Shown piece by piece: positions 34,916 through 46,363 of a DNA stretch of 64,000 bases. Position 1 is the stretch's first letter, and every line of letters begins with the position of its first letter. The notes under the pieces are model-generated. The model was not told the origin of the DNA. It made no database searches and saw only the letters and a program-made list of their open reading frames with translations. Both the position numbers and the translations under genes were made by a program. Source of the DNA: Loktanella sp. DSM 29012 (lineage in GTDB: Bacteria > Pseudomonadota > Alphaproteobacteria > Rhodobacterales > Rhodobacteraceae); contig NZ_FOEJ01000003.1 in assembly GCF_900110705.1 (NCBI RefSeq), forward strand, positions 310,001-374,000, read 5' to 3'.

Positions 34916-35886
34916 CCACCAGACCCATCGTCATCAGCTGCGGCGAACCTGCCGGCATCGGACCAGAGGTCGCGGCCAAGGCCTGGGCCGCCCTGGGGCG
35001 CGACATGCCGCTGGCCTGGATCGGTGACCCCGCGCATCTGCCCGAGGGCACGCCTGTCAGGGTCATCACCGATCTGTCAGAGGTGGTCGGTCCCTGCGCC
35101 GATGCGCTGCCGGTCCTGGCGCGTGATTTCGGCAGTCCGCGCACCCCGGGCCGCGCCAACCCTGCCCATGCCAAAGGTGTTCTGAACGCGATTGCAGAGG
35201 GCGTGACCCTGGCCGCAAGCGGTCAGGCGGACGCCATCTGCACGGCGCCGATCCACAAGGCGGCTCTGATCGACGGCGCCGATTTTGCCTATCCGGGCCA
35301 TACGGAGTTTCTATCAGCGCTTGCCGGAGACGTGCCTGTCGTCATGATGCTGGCTTGCGACAGTCTGCGCGTGGTACCTGCCACAATACATATCCCGCTG
35401 CGGGCGGTCCCTGCCGCGTTGACCCCGGACCTGCTGCGCGGTGTCATCACCGTCACGCACAGCGGGCTGATCCGCGATTTCGGCATCGCGGATCCGGTCA
35501 TCGCCGTCGCGGGGCTGAACCCCCACGCAGGCGAGGATGGCAAGATCGGCACCGAAGAGCTGGATTTCATCACCGCCGTGCTGGACGAGATGCGGGCTGA
35601 TGGCATCAAGCTTACGGGCCCTCTGCCTGCCGATACCATGTTCCACGCGGCAGCGCGCAAGCACTATGATGCCGCCCTATGCATGTACCACGACCAGGCG
35701 CTGATCCCGATCAAGACGATCGACTTCGCGGGCGGCGTGAATGTGACGCTGGGCTTGCCCTTTGTGCGGACCTCGCCGGACCATGGGACCGCGTTCGATA
35801 TCGCAGGCAAGGGTGTGGCTGATCCGACCTCGATGATTGCGGCCTTGCAGATGGCGCGCAGCATGGCTTACGCCCGTGCAATTTGA
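34912..35886 (+). CDS. pdxA: 4-hydroxythreonine-4-phosphate dehydrogenase
   Basis: NAD-dependent step of DXP-dependent pyridoxal 5'-phosphate synthesis. 324 residues. SCGEPAGIGPEVAAKAWAAL at the N-terminus; metal histidines in YPGHTEFLSAL (~128), PADTMFHAAARKHYDA (~240-255) and the MYHDQALIPIKTIDF block; NLNPHAGEDG-like GLNPHAGEDGKIG at ~200. The start is GTG at 34912, overlapping the surA TGA. The order surA-pdxA-rsmA is widely conserved in proteobacteria. Confidence 0.95.
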   Translation: MTTRPIVISCGEPAGIGPEVAAKAWAALGRDMPLAWIGDPAHLPEGTPVRVITDLSEVVGPCADALPVLARDFGSPRTPGRANPAHAKGVLNAIAEGVTLAASGQADAICTAPIHKAALIDGADFAYPGHTEFLSALAGDVPVVMMLACDSLRVVPATIHIPLRAVPAALTPDLLRGVITVTHSGLIRDFGIADPVIAVAGLNPHAGEDGKIGTEELDFITAVLDEMRADGIKLTGPLPADTMFHAAARKHYDAALCMYHDQALIPIKTIDFAGGVNVTLGLPFVRTSPDHGTAFDIAGKGVADPTSMIAALQMARSMAYARAI

Positions 35887-35892
35887 CCCTGC

Positions 35893-35933
35893 GGGGCGCC
35901 TGCCGCGGGCGAGTATTTAAGGCAAGATGATAC
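35893..35933 (-). repeat. Dispersed intergenic repeat, copy C
   Basis: Reading the minus strand: GTATCATCTTGCC, two bases, AAATACTC, GCCCGC, then GGCAGGCGCCCCGC. The first 29 positions match copy D (52198) except the two variable bases. It ends one base before the rsmA ATG, so it contributes the ribosome-binding region of rsmA on the plus strand (AAGG at 35919-35922). Confidence 0.72.
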
Positions 35934-35934
35934 G

Positions 35935-36774
35935 ATGAGCCAGATTGATGGATTGCCACCCCTGCGTGACGTGATTGCGCGACATGGTATCGCGGCCAAG
36001 AAATCCTTGGGGCAGAATTTCCTGCTGGACCTGAACCTGACGGCCAAGATTGCCCGTCTGGCCGGTGATCTGACCGGCGCGGATGTGCTGGAAATCGGGC
36101 CGGGTCCGGGCGGTCTGACCCGTGGTCTGCTGGCCGAAGGCGCGCGCCGGGTTGTCGCCATCGAAAAGGACAGCCGTTGCATCGCCGCACTGGAAGACAT
36201 CGCCGCGATCTATCCCGGCCAGTTGCACATCGTGAACGGTGACGCGCTGGAGGTGGATACCACGGACCTGCTGACCCCGCCGATCAAGATCGCGGCCAAC
36301 CTGCCCTATAACGTCGGCACGGAACTGCTGGTGCGCTGGTTGACGCCGCCTGCCTGGCCACCGTTCTGGGACAGTCTGACGCTGATGTTCCAGCGCGAGG
36401 TGGCGCAACGTATCGTGGCCGCACCGGGATCCAAGACCTATGGCAGGTTGGCGATCCTGTCCCAATGGCGCACCTATCCCGCGATCGTGCTGGACCTGCC
36501 GCCAGAGGCATTCACGCCCGCGCCCAAGGTCAGTTCAGCCGTGGTGCACCTGCGCGCCCTGCCCGCACCGCGCTATCCGGCTGATCCCGATGTCCTGAAC
36601 CGCGTGGTGGCCACAGCGTTCAACCAGCGGCGCAAGATGCTGCGGTCGGCGCTGAAACCGCTGGGCCCGGATGCAGAGGATCGTTTGAACCACGCAGGGA
36701 TCAAACCCACGGCGCGGGCCGAGGAAATAGATCTGGAAGGGTTCTGCGCACTGGCCCGGGCCTATACGGCCTAG
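35935..36774 (+). CDS. rsmA: 16S rRNA (adenine1518/1519-N6,N6) dimethyltransferase
   Basis: KsgA family; dimethylates two adenosines at the 3' end of 16S rRNA as a late 30S-assembly checkpoint. 279 residues. The start region [19 protein letters not shown] is family-typical; the SAM-binding motif is [14 protein letters not shown] (~residues 58-71) and the catalytic [11 protein letters not shown] is at ~122-132. A C-terminal helical domain contains [14 protein letters not shown]. Preceded by pdxA, separated by repeat copy C, so expression depends on that element's sequence. Confidence 0.95.
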   Translation: MSQIDGLPPLRDVIARHGIAAKKSLGQNFLLDLNLTAKIARLAGDLTGADVLEIGPGPGGLTRGLLAEGARRVVAIEKDSRCIAALEDIAAIYPGQLHIVNGDALEVDTTDLLTPPIKIAANLPYNVGTELLVRWLTPPAWPPFWDSLTLMFQREVAQRIVAAPGSKTYGRLAILSQWRTYPAIVLDLPPEAFTPAPKVSSAVVHLRALPAPRYPADPDVLNRVVATAFNQRRKMLRSALKPLGPDAEDRLNHAGIKPTARAEEIDLEGFCALARAYTA

Positions 36775-36796
36775 GCGCACAGCTCACGTGCCAACG

Positions 36797-37384
36797 TTAT
36801 TCGGACGGTGCCGCGTCGGCGCTGCCGTTGTCTTCTGTCGCCTCGGGCTTGGGCTTGGGCTTGCGCGGGGCACGCGGTTTGCGCTTGGGTTTGTCCTGCG
36901 CAGGCTGGTCGTCGGATTTCGCCTCTGGCGTATCGACCAGGCCGCTGTCTGCGCTGTCGCTGTCGTCACCGCCATTTGCTGCGTCTTCCTGCGCGCGCAG
37001 GCGTTCGTTGCGTTCGCGATCACGTTCGGCCTGGCGCTGGCGGTTCAGCTCTTCTTGTTCGGCGCGTTCCTTGTCGCGTTCAGCCTGACGCTGGCGGTTC
37101 TGTTCTTCTTGTTCCTCGCGCTGGCGATCGACCTCTTTCTGGGCCTCCGACAACATGCGCGTGTAATGTTCTGCATGCTGGGCGAAATTTTCGGCGTTCA
37201 CCCGGTCATTGGACAGCTGCGCGTCGCGGTGCAGCTGATTGTATTTATCGATGATTTGTTGCGGGGTGCCGCGTACCTTGCCGTCGGGACCGCTGCTGTC
37301 AAAGACGCGGTTGATGAGGCTGCCGCCGGACGGACGGGAGTTGCGGTTCTTATTGTTCCGCGAACGGGACTTCGAAGATCTCAT
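36797..37384 (-). CDS. DUF4167-domain protein, highly charged
   Basis: 195 residues of mostly low-complexity sequence. The N-terminal ~75 residues form the recognisable DUF4167 region: a basic RSSKSRSRNNKNRNS start, SLINRVFDSSGPDGKVRGTPQQI and the helix YNQLHRDAQLSNDRVNAEN. Then comes a charged probable coiled coil with an internal duplication (NRQRQAERDKERAEQEE and NRQRQAERDRERNERL, ~95-135), then an acidic stretch and a basic tail with KRKPRAPRKPKPKPEA. Nucleic-acid binding is plausible from composition, but no function is established. Start ATG at 37384 behind GAGAG. Converges with rsmA. Confidence 0.85.
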   Translation of the reverse strand: MRSSKSRSRNNKNRNSRPSGGSLINRVFDSSGPDGKVRGTPQQIIDKYNQLHRDAQLSNDRVNAENFAQHAEHYTRMLSEAQKEVDRQREEQEEQNRQRQAERDKERAEQEELNRQRQAERDRERNERLRAQEDAANGGDDSDSADSGLVDTPEAKSDDQPAQDKPKRKPRAPRKPKPKPEATEDNGSADAAPSE

Positions 37385-37578
37385 GTGTGAACTCTCAGCA
37401 AGCCGGATAGGCTTCGTTACGCTTATCGATCCAGCCGCGCAAAAGCGCGATTTCGGGACCGGGCGGTGTCTGACGACGTACCGGGGGGAATGCTGCGCAC
37501 TCGTCCCCGCGGTGACTGTCACAAACCATGTTGTGCCGCGTGTGACAAGCAGATTCGGTGGAAACCGAAGAAAAGCCC

Positions 37579-38423
37579 TTAATTTCGCGGTTTCCGGCCG
37601 AAAACGACACGGTCGCGGCCATCCAGATCACGGTGCACGGCGATTCCCGTCAATCCGGTCGCCGTCATCAGGTCGGACACCACCTGCGCCTGCGTTGGTC
37701 CGATTTCGACCAGCAATGCGCCGCCACCGGTCAGATGTGCCGGTGCCGCGCGGATGATGGCGCGATAGGCACCCAATCCGTCACCTTCGTCTGTCAGTGC
37801 CATGCGCGGCTCGTACAGGCCCACATCCGGTGCGAGGTCCGCGACCTCGTCCAGGGCGATATAAGGCGGATTCGATACGATCAGGTCAAAGGCCGCGCAA
37901 CTGACCGGCAGCGCGTCGAGCCAGTCGCCATCGTGGAACTGCACCCGGTCGCTCAGACGCAGATCAGCGGCGTTCCGCATCGCCACGGCAAGTGCGGCAC
38001 GGGACAGATCGGTGCCGATACCAAAGGTCCCCGCATTGCGTTCTGCAAGCAAAGTCAACAAGATGCAGCCCGAACCGGTGCCAAGATCCAACACGCGGGT
38101 CCAGGGCAAGGCAAGCGCCTGCTCGATCAGAACCTCGGTTTCGGGGCGCGGGTCCAGCACATCGGGGGTTACGGCGAAACGCCGACCGTAGAACTGGCGC
38201 ACGCCGGTCAGATGCGACACCGGCACACGCCTGCTGCGCTGATCGATCAGGTCATCGAACAGGCGCGTCAGGCCGGCTGGTGCCGTATCCGCACCGATCA
38301 GCGACAGGCGTGCCGTCTCGACCCCCAGGATGTGGGCCAACAGACGCCGCGCATCGCGCGCGGGGTCGGAAATGCCACCCAAGGTCAGTTTCGCCGTTGC
38401 CTGCCGCAGGACCTGATCCCAGG

Positions 38424-38427
<4 letters not shown>
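37579..38427 (-). CDS. prmC: Release factor glutamine methyltransferase
   Basis: HemK/PrmC methylates the Gln of the GGQ motif in release factors. 282 residues. An N-terminal helical substrate domain is followed by the SAM motif [17 protein letters not shown] (~120-136) and the catalytic [12 protein letters not shown] (~185-196, NPPY). Start ATG overlaps the prfA stop (ATGA), so enzyme and substrate are coupled, a common bacterial order. Confidence 0.95.
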
Positions 38428-39485
<1,058 letters not shown>

Positions 39486-39516
39486 GCCCGTGAGGTGGCG
39501 GGTTTCGCGGCCATCG

Positions 39517-39978
39517 TCAAGAGAGTGGCACCACGAGATTGCCCATAAGGTTAAGCCACTCGCGCACACGCGCCTGATTCACACCCATGTCACTCTTGCC
39601 GAAACGCGACTGCGCGTGGATCACCAGCAGCGGTTCGGCATCGTCGGTGACGGTCACGGTTGTATAGTCGGGATAGCCCATCAACCGAGAGCGCGTCTCG
39701 AAGGTCAGCAGGTTTTCCGCGACACTGCCCGCCACGAGGGTCGTGTCGTCGCGGGTTTCGGACAAGGTGACAAACGCCTGAAGCATTCCCTGCGGCGCGG
39801 TCGTTATGAAACGCGCAGCGGTAAAGCTGTTTTCCCCGGTCATGTCCGTGGGTTCGGTCGCGGCAGGTGCCACATGAAACCGCGCCACATCCGTCGGAGA
39901 CAGCCGCACGTAGGCGGCAAAAGCCAGGACCGCGACAAAGATGACGACCACAATGGCGAGAATAGCAGTTTTCAGCAT
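39517..39978 (-). CDS. DUF1499-domain membrane-anchored protein
   Basis: 153 residues. One N-terminal hydrophobic segment ([20 protein letters not shown], residues ~5-24) anchors or exports it. The remainder shows the DUF1499 pattern: [30 protein letters not shown] and [23 protein letters not shown], the SR-G-SD-G-N-R run being the best conserved part. ATG at 39978 is chosen for GAAAGG at good spacing. Family function is unknown. It lies 31 nt upstream of prfA on the same strand. Confidence 0.85.
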   Translation of the reverse strand: MLKTAILAIVVVIFVAVLAFAAYVRLSPTDVARFHVAPAATEPTDMTGENSFTAARFITTAPQGMLQAFVTLSETRDDTTLVAGSVAENLLTFETRSRLMGYPDYTTVTVTDDAEPLLVIHAQSRFGKSDMGVNQARVREWLNLMGNLVVPLS

Positions 39979-40056
39979 GGGGTGCCTTTCAGGACGACGG
40001 GCCACGGATCTGGCGTTGGCACAGCCATAAAGCAGCGAAGCATGTACGCCAAGGCA

Positions 40057-41208
40057 TCAGAGTGGCAAGGCGCGTTCGATCAGCCGCGCAAAGAACGACG
40101 CACCATAGGCTGTTGTTTCATCGTTGAAATCGTATTTGGGGTGATGCAGTCCCGCGCTGTCGCCATTGCCGACGAACAGGTAGGCACCCGGCCGCGCCTG
40201 CAGCATATGGGAAAAATCCTCGGCCCCCATCTCGCGCGTGGCATTGGCGTCGCACTTGCTGACCTCTGCCGCGACGCTTGCGGCAAAGGCAGCACAGCCG
40301 GGATCATTGATCGTGGCAGGATCACCGTTGCCGTATTCAAGGGTGGCGGTGACACCGAAACTGGCCGCCTGCCCTGCCACGATGTCCTGCAGCCGCGTCA
40401 TCACCATGGCCTGCACCGCAGGATCAAAGGTACGCACGGTGCCGTTGATCATGGCCGTATCGGGAATGACGTTGAACACGGAACCCGCGTGGATCTGCGT
40501 CACCGACACCACCAGATCGTCCAGCGCATAATGGTTGCGGCTGACGATGGTCTGAATCGCCTGCACCATGCTGACAGCAGCACTTATCGGATCGACGGTA
40601 TCATGCGGCATTGCCGCGTGACCGCCCTTGCCACTGATGTGGATGCTGAACTCATCCACCGCCGCCATGATCGGTCCCGGCGTCGTGTAGAATGCGCCGA
40701 CCGGAATGCCCGGCGCATTATGCAGGGCGTAAACCTCTGAAATATCGAAGGTGTCAAAGATTCCTGCATCACACATGACCTTGGCCCCTGATCCGCCCTC
40801 TTCGGCAGGCTGAAAAATGAGCGCGACCCGGCCCGCAAAATTGCGCGTCTCGGCCAGATACTTTGCCGCCGCCAGTAGCATCGTCGTATGGCCGTCGTGA
40901 CCACAGGCATGCATGGCACCGGCATGGGTGCTGGCGTGGTCCAGACCCGTCTCCTCGGTCATCGGCAGGGCGTCCATATCCGCGCGCAGGCCGATGGTGC
41001 GCCCGGCACCCTGCCCGTTGATGATGGCGACGATGCCGGTCTCCGCGATGCCCGTGTGCACCTCATCCACGCCGATCTCTGCCAGTCTGTCCGCGACAAA
41101 GGCTGCGGTCTGGTGCAAATCGAACCGCACCTCGGGGATGCTGTGCAGGTGTCGCCGCCAGGTGGTCAGTGTCGGCTGGAAATCGGCGATGGAATTGAGG
41201 ACGGGCAT
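40057..41208 (-). CDS. M20-family amidohydrolase (HipO/AmaA-like)
   Basis: 383 residues. RRHLHSIPEVRFDLHQTA opens the family pattern; GLRADMDALPMTEE (~80), HACGHDGHTTMLLAAA (~105-120, metal His/Asp), FQPAEEGGSGAKVM (~137-150) and MGAEDFSHML (~325) supply the metal and catalytic residues of M20D amidohydrolases acting on N-acyl amino acids or similar substrates. The dimerisation domain includes KGGHAAMPHDTVDPI. The specific substrate cannot be told. Start ATG at 41208; longer upstream frame discarded because it has no family similarity. Divergent from mazG. Confidence 0.92.
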   Translation of the reverse strand: MPVLNSIADFQPTLTTWRRHLHSIPEVRFDLHQTAAFVADRLAEIGVDEVHTGIAETGIVAIINGQGAGRTIGLRADMDALPMTEETGLDHASTHAGAMHACGHDGHTTMLLAAAKYLAETRNFAGRVALIFQPAEEGGSGAKVMCDAGIFDTFDISEVYALHNAPGIPVGAFYTTPGPIMAAVDEFSIHISGKGGHAAMPHDTVDPISAAVSMVQAIQTIVSRNHYALDDLVVSVTQIHAGSVFNVIPDTAMINGTVRTFDPAVQAMVMTRLQDIVAGQAASFGVTATLEYGNGDPATINDPGCAAFAASVAAEVSKCDANATREMGAEDFSHMLQARPGAYLFVGNGDSAGLHHPKYDFNDETTAYGASFFARLIERALPL

Positions 41209-41268
41209 GGCTGGCACTCTGCGCTGGGGGAACCTACGGTGTTGTCGACCAGAACAAAGGCCCCTGCA

Positions 41269-42087
41269 ATGCCCGAAGACAGATTGATAAACGACCCCGA
41301 AGGCGGAATGCTGCGCCTGCTGGAAATCATGCGCCGCTTGCGTGACCCCGAAACGGGCTGTCCTTGGGACATCGCACAGGATTTCGCCAGCATCGCACCC
41401 TACACCATCGAAGAAGCCTACGAGGTGGCGGATGCCATCGAACGCGAGGCCTGGTCCGAACTGGAAGGCGAACTGGGCGATCTGCTGTTCCAGTCCGTGT
41501 TCCACGCGCAAATGGCGTCAGAGGCCGGGCTTTTCGATTTCGACGACGTGGTGCGCAACATCGCGGACAAGATGGTGGCGCGCCATCCGCATATCTTTGG
41601 CGACGAATCGCGGGACAAATCCGCCGAACAGCAAACCGTCGACTGGGAACGGGTCAAGGCCGCCGAACGCGGCAATGCCCGCACGCTCGACGGTGTGGCG
41701 CTGGGCCTGCCTGCCCTGATGCGCGCCGTCAAACTGCAAAAACGTGCAGCGCGTGTGGGGTTCGACTGGCCCGATACAGCCCAGGTCGTGGACAAGATCG
41801 CAGAAGAAGCCGCCGAACTGGTCGAGGCCCGCGACACGCTGACACAGGAAAAGGTGGCCGAGGAATACGGCGACCTGCTGTTTGTCATGGCCAACCTTGG
41901 TCGTCATCTGGGCGTCGACCCTGAAGAGGCACTGCGTGCCGCCAACGGAAAATTCACAAGGCGGTTCAACATGATCGAGGATGCTCTTGCGGCAAGTGGA
42001 CGGACGCCGGGCGACAGTGACCTGGCCGAAATGGACGCGCTATGGGATGCGGCAAAAGTGGCGGAAATATCCCGAGTAAAAGAATAG
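41269..42087 (+). CDS. mazG: Nucleoside triphosphate pyrophosphohydrolase MazG
   Basis: 272 residues with tandem MazG domains. MRRLRDPETGCPWDIAQDFASI (~20-40), then EEAYEVADAIER and ELGDLLFQSVFHAQMA form the first EExxE...ExxD metal site; KIAEEAAELVEARDTLTQEKVAEEYGDLLFVMANLGRH is the second. Hydrolyses NTPs to NMP plus PPi, limiting aberrant nucleotides and in E. coli affecting ppGpp levels. ATG at 41269. The last codons contain a 13-bp match to the dispersed repeat (42062-42074). Confidence 0.95.
   Translation: MPEDRLINDPEGGMLRLLEIMRRLRDPETGCPWDIAQDFASIAPYTIEEAYEVADAIEREAWSELEGELGDLLFQSVFHAQMASEAGLFDFDDVVRNIADKMVARHPHIFGDESRDKSAEQQTVDWERVKAAERGNARTLDGVALGLPALMRAVKLQKRAARVGFDWPDTAQVVDKIAEEAAELVEARDTLTQEKVAEEYGDLLFVMANLGRHLGVDPEEALRAANGKFTRRFNMIEDALAASGRTPGDSDLAEMDALWDAAKVAEISRVKE
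42062..42074 (+). repeat. Core of the dispersed repeat inside the mazG 3' end
   Basis: CGGAAATATCCCG is identical to 18872-18884 in copy A. Here it encodes part of the mazG C-terminal tail (VAEISRVKE). It may be a remnant of the element or coincidence. Confidence 0.4.
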
Positions 42088-42092
42088 GGTAT

Positions 42093-42120
42093 TGACCCGA
42101 TCAAAAGAGTCGGGTTTAGA
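42093..42120 (+). promoter_or_regulatory. Candidate promoter/operator of the iron-binding protein gene
   Basis: TTGACC (42093-42098) and TTTAGA (42115-42120), 16 nt apart, with an inverted repeat ACCCGA (42095-42100) / TCGGGT (42110-42115) inside. The dyad could be a repressor site or a weak mazG terminator. No clear Irr or RirA consensus is visible. Confidence 0.35.
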
Positions 42121-42147
42121 AAGCGGCATCAACGCAAGGAGAGACCC

Positions 42148-43152
42148 ATGACGATCCGCACCCTTTTGATGGCCACCGCAGCAACGGCGATAGCCGCGCC
42201 CGCACTGGCTGATGTCACCATCTACACCACCCGCCAGCCCGAGCTGATCCAGCCGGTCATGGACGCCTTTACCGCCGACACCGGCATCACCGTGAACCTA
42301 GAATTCGTGAACGAAGCCCTGATCGAACGGCTCAAGGCCGAGGGCGCGCGTTCCCCTGCCGATCTGGTCATGGACGTCGATATCGCCAACCTGCAGCGCG
42401 TCGTGGACGAAGGCGTGACGCAGCCCGTCGAAAGCCAGGTGCTGATGGACGCCATCCCCGCCAGCCTGCGCAGCGACGACAACCAGTGGTTCGGCCTGAC
42501 GACCCGCGCCCGCATCGTCTATGCCAGCAAGGACCGCGTGGCCGATGGTGAAATCACCACCTACGAGGACCTGACCGACCCAAAGTGGGCTGGCCGCATC
42601 TGTACCCGGTCGGGCCTGAACAACTATAACCTGGCGCTGCTGTCGGCTGTCATCGCGCACCACGGCGAAGAAGCGGCCAAGGAATGGGCCGAAGGCATCA
42701 AGGCGAACCTCGCTCGCAAGCCCGAAGGCAATGACCGCGCACAGGTCAAGGCGATCTGGGCCGGCGAATGCGACATCAGCCTTGGTAACACCTACTACAT
42801 GGGCAAAATGCTCGAGGATGCAGAGCAGACCGAATGGGCCAATGCCGTGCGGATCGTGTTCCCCGAATTTGAGGACGGCGGCACCCATGTCAACGTCTCC
42901 GGCATCGCGATGACGCAAAGCGCCCCGAACAAGGAAGAAGCGCTGCAACTGATGGAATACCTCGTCAGCCCCGCCGCTCAGGCCATCTATGCAGAGGAAA
43001 ACCACGAATACCCCGTGCTGGCCTCGGCCGAGTTGTCGGACCTGGTGGCATCCTGGGGTGAATATACCGCTGACGACGTCGACCTGAGCGAGCTTGCAGG
43101 CCACCGTGCGACGGCACTGCGCATCGTCGAAGAAGTGAACTTTGACGGCTAA
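42148..43152 (+). CDS. Periplasmic Fe(3+)-binding protein of an ABC transporter (FbpA/FutA type)
   Basis: 334 residues. Signal peptide MTIRTLLMATAATAIAAPALA, mature protein DVTIYTTRQPELIQPVMDAF. Family blocks include LVMDVDIANLQRV, YEDLTDPKWAGRICTRSG (~135-152), KAIWAGECDISLGNTYYMGK (~205-224), whose adjacent tyrosines are the usual ferric-iron ligands, and VSGIAMTQSAPN. Binds periplasmic iron for delivery to an FbpBC-type permease, which is not adjacent: the gene is flanked by mazG and, converging, uup, so the permease must be elsewhere. Good Shine-Dalgarno sequence (AAGGAGAG). Ends at a strong terminator. Confidence 0.92.
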   Translation: MTIRTLLMATAATAIAAPALADVTIYTTRQPELIQPVMDAFTADTGITVNLEFVNEALIERLKAEGARSPADLVMDVDIANLQRVVDEGVTQPVESQVLMDAIPASLRSDDNQWFGLTTRARIVYASKDRVADGEITTYEDLTDPKWAGRICTRSGLNNYNLALLSAVIAHHGEEAAKEWAEGIKANLARKPEGNDRAQVKAIWAGECDISLGNTYYMGKMLEDAEQTEWANAVRIVFPEFEDGGTHVNVSGIAMTQSAPNKEEALQLMEYLVSPAAQAIYAEENHEYPVLASAELSDLVASWGEYTADDVDLSELAGHRATALRIVEEVNFDG

Positions 43153-43175
43153 ATAGCCAGTATATATATGAAAAC

Positions 43176-43209
43176 AGGCCGCGCAGGATCATCCTGCGCG
43201 GCCTTTTTC
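43176..43209. terminator. Bidirectional intrinsic terminator
   Basis: AGGCCGCGCAGGAT and ATCCTGCGCGGCCT (43176-43204) form a perfect 14-bp palindrome followed by a U-run on the plus strand and preceded by AAAA for the minus strand. It separates the convergent iron-binding protein and uup genes. Confidence 0.9.
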
Positions 43210-43251
43210 GTTCCTTGTCAAACGGTGTCGTGGTCCGGTCGGACGGCGATG

Positions 43252-45063
<1,812 letters not shown>

Positions 45064-45132
45064 GGCTGCCAGCTACGCACGGTTGCGGTAACGTGCAAGG
45101 GGGCCTGTCTGGTTCGCGCGCAAATTCTGGTG

Positions 45133-45858
45133 TCAGACCACGAGGCGGCGCAGGGCGCTGGCACGCGCGGCCGGGATGCGGTCCACCTCGACGCAGGTAA
45201 AGACGTGCACGGTGTCCATCGCTACATCTATGACGGCGTGATCGCTGACCCAGCCGCCCAGCCCCAGATAGCTGCGCAGCAGTGGCGGCAGGCTGGCGAC
45301 CGCGCGCCGGCGGTCGGCCACCTGCCCGCCCAGCGGCACTGTGGTCGTCGCCGCACGCAAGGGGCGCATCCCGTCAGGTCCGACATGATGGCGACCCAAC
45401 ACCGCCAACGCCGCGGCATGGCGCGCAGGATCGGATCCGGCCAAGGATGTGCAGCCGATCATCAAACCGATGCCCGCACGGTCCACCAGCCCCGCCAGCG
45501 CGCCCAGTGCCAACCGCATCACATGGGCGTCCAGCGCACCGGGACCGATACAGAATCGCCCGATTTCCAGAACTGGCGCGGGATAATCACGCAAGGGTGA
45601 CAGATCATAGCTCTGCGCCGTCAGGGTCCGGTCCAGATCGCGGCCATTTTCCACCATCAACGTGCGCAGGGTGGCCCGCAAGACACCGTCCTGTTCGATC
45701 ATCAGATGATCGCAGACCGCGTCATGGGCGTCGCTGTCGCAACCGCCCGTGCCGAAAAAACAACGGTGCCGCAGCGTCTGACAGGCCAGCAGATCGACCG
45801 GCCCCGCAGCGGCCCGCACAGTCAGCGCGGGGGGCTGTGTGTCGTATGCGACGTTCAT
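45133..45858 (-). CDS. olsB: OlsB-like ornithine N-acyltransferase (GNAT family)
   Basis: 241 residues. GNAT-type fold of the hemolysin-like/OlsB group: CQTLRHRCFFGTGG, DAVCDHLMIEQDG, APVLEIGRFCIGPGALD (~95-111) and LMIGCTSLAGSDPARHAAAL (~132-151) match the pattern of enzymes that transfer a 3-hydroxyacyl group from ACP to ornithine, the first step of ornithine lipid synthesis. The partner OlsA acyltransferase, often adjacent, is not seen here. Ornithine lipids replace phospholipids under phosphate limitation in many marine Rhodobacterales. Same strand as uup; divergent from msrB. Confidence 0.82.
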   Translation of the reverse strand: MNVAYDTQPPALTVRAAAGPVDLLACQTLRHRCFFGTGGCDSDAHDAVCDHLMIEQDGVLRATLRTLMVENGRDLDRTLTAQSYDLSPLRDYPAPVLEIGRFCIGPGALDAHVMRLALGALAGLVDRAGIGLMIGCTSLAGSDPARHAAALAVLGRHHVGPDGMRPLRAATTTVPLGGQVADRRRAVASLPPLLRSYLGLGGWVSDHAVIDVAMDTVHVFTCVEVDRIPAARASALRRLVV

Positions 45859-45925
45859 GGCCTCTCCTTGGCACAGCGTTCTGACACCCTACATGACAGT
45901 TTAACATGACAAACAGGACGACACG

Positions 45926-46321
45926 ATGGACAAGATCATCAAATCAGACGCCGAGTGGAAGCAGGAACTGAGCCCCGAGGCCTTCAAGGTCATGCGCAAG
46001 CATGGGACGGAACGCGCCGGCACACACGACGACTTTCCCAAGGATGCGGGAACATTCCGCTGCAAGGCCTGCGGCAATGCGCTGTTCGAACAGGACACGA
46101 AATTCGAATCCGGCACGGGCTGGCCATCATTCTATGCCCCGATCGACCCCGACGCCGTGGGCGAACGCGAGGACCGCAGCCTGTTCATGCGCCGTACAGA
46201 GGTGCATTGCGCCCGCTGCGAAGGGCATCTGGGGCACGTGTTTCCCGATGGTCCGGCACCGACCGGCCTGCGCTACTGCATGAATGGCGTCGCAATGACG
46301 TTCGAGCCGGACGCCGACTGA
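45926..46321 (+). CDS. msrB: Peptide-methionine (R)-S-oxide reductase
   Basis: 131 residues, cytosolic (no signal peptide). Repairs the R-epimer of methionine sulfoxide. Zinc-binding CxxC pairs are in [10 protein letters not shown] (~47-56) and [12 protein letters not shown] (~95-106). The catalytic cysteine is in [11 protein letters not shown] (~115-125). GTGWPSFY is also a family block. Normal length. Confidence 0.96.
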   Translation: MDKIIKSDAEWKQELSPEAFKVMRKHGTERAGTHDDFPKDAGTFRCKACGNALFEQDTKFESGTGWPSFYAPIDPDAVGEREDRSLFMRRTEVHCARCEGHLGHVFPDGPAPTGLRYCMNGVAMTFEPDAD

Positions 46322-46363
46322 CATCGCCACCCGTCGCGGCACAGGCCGCGGCGGGTGTGACGC

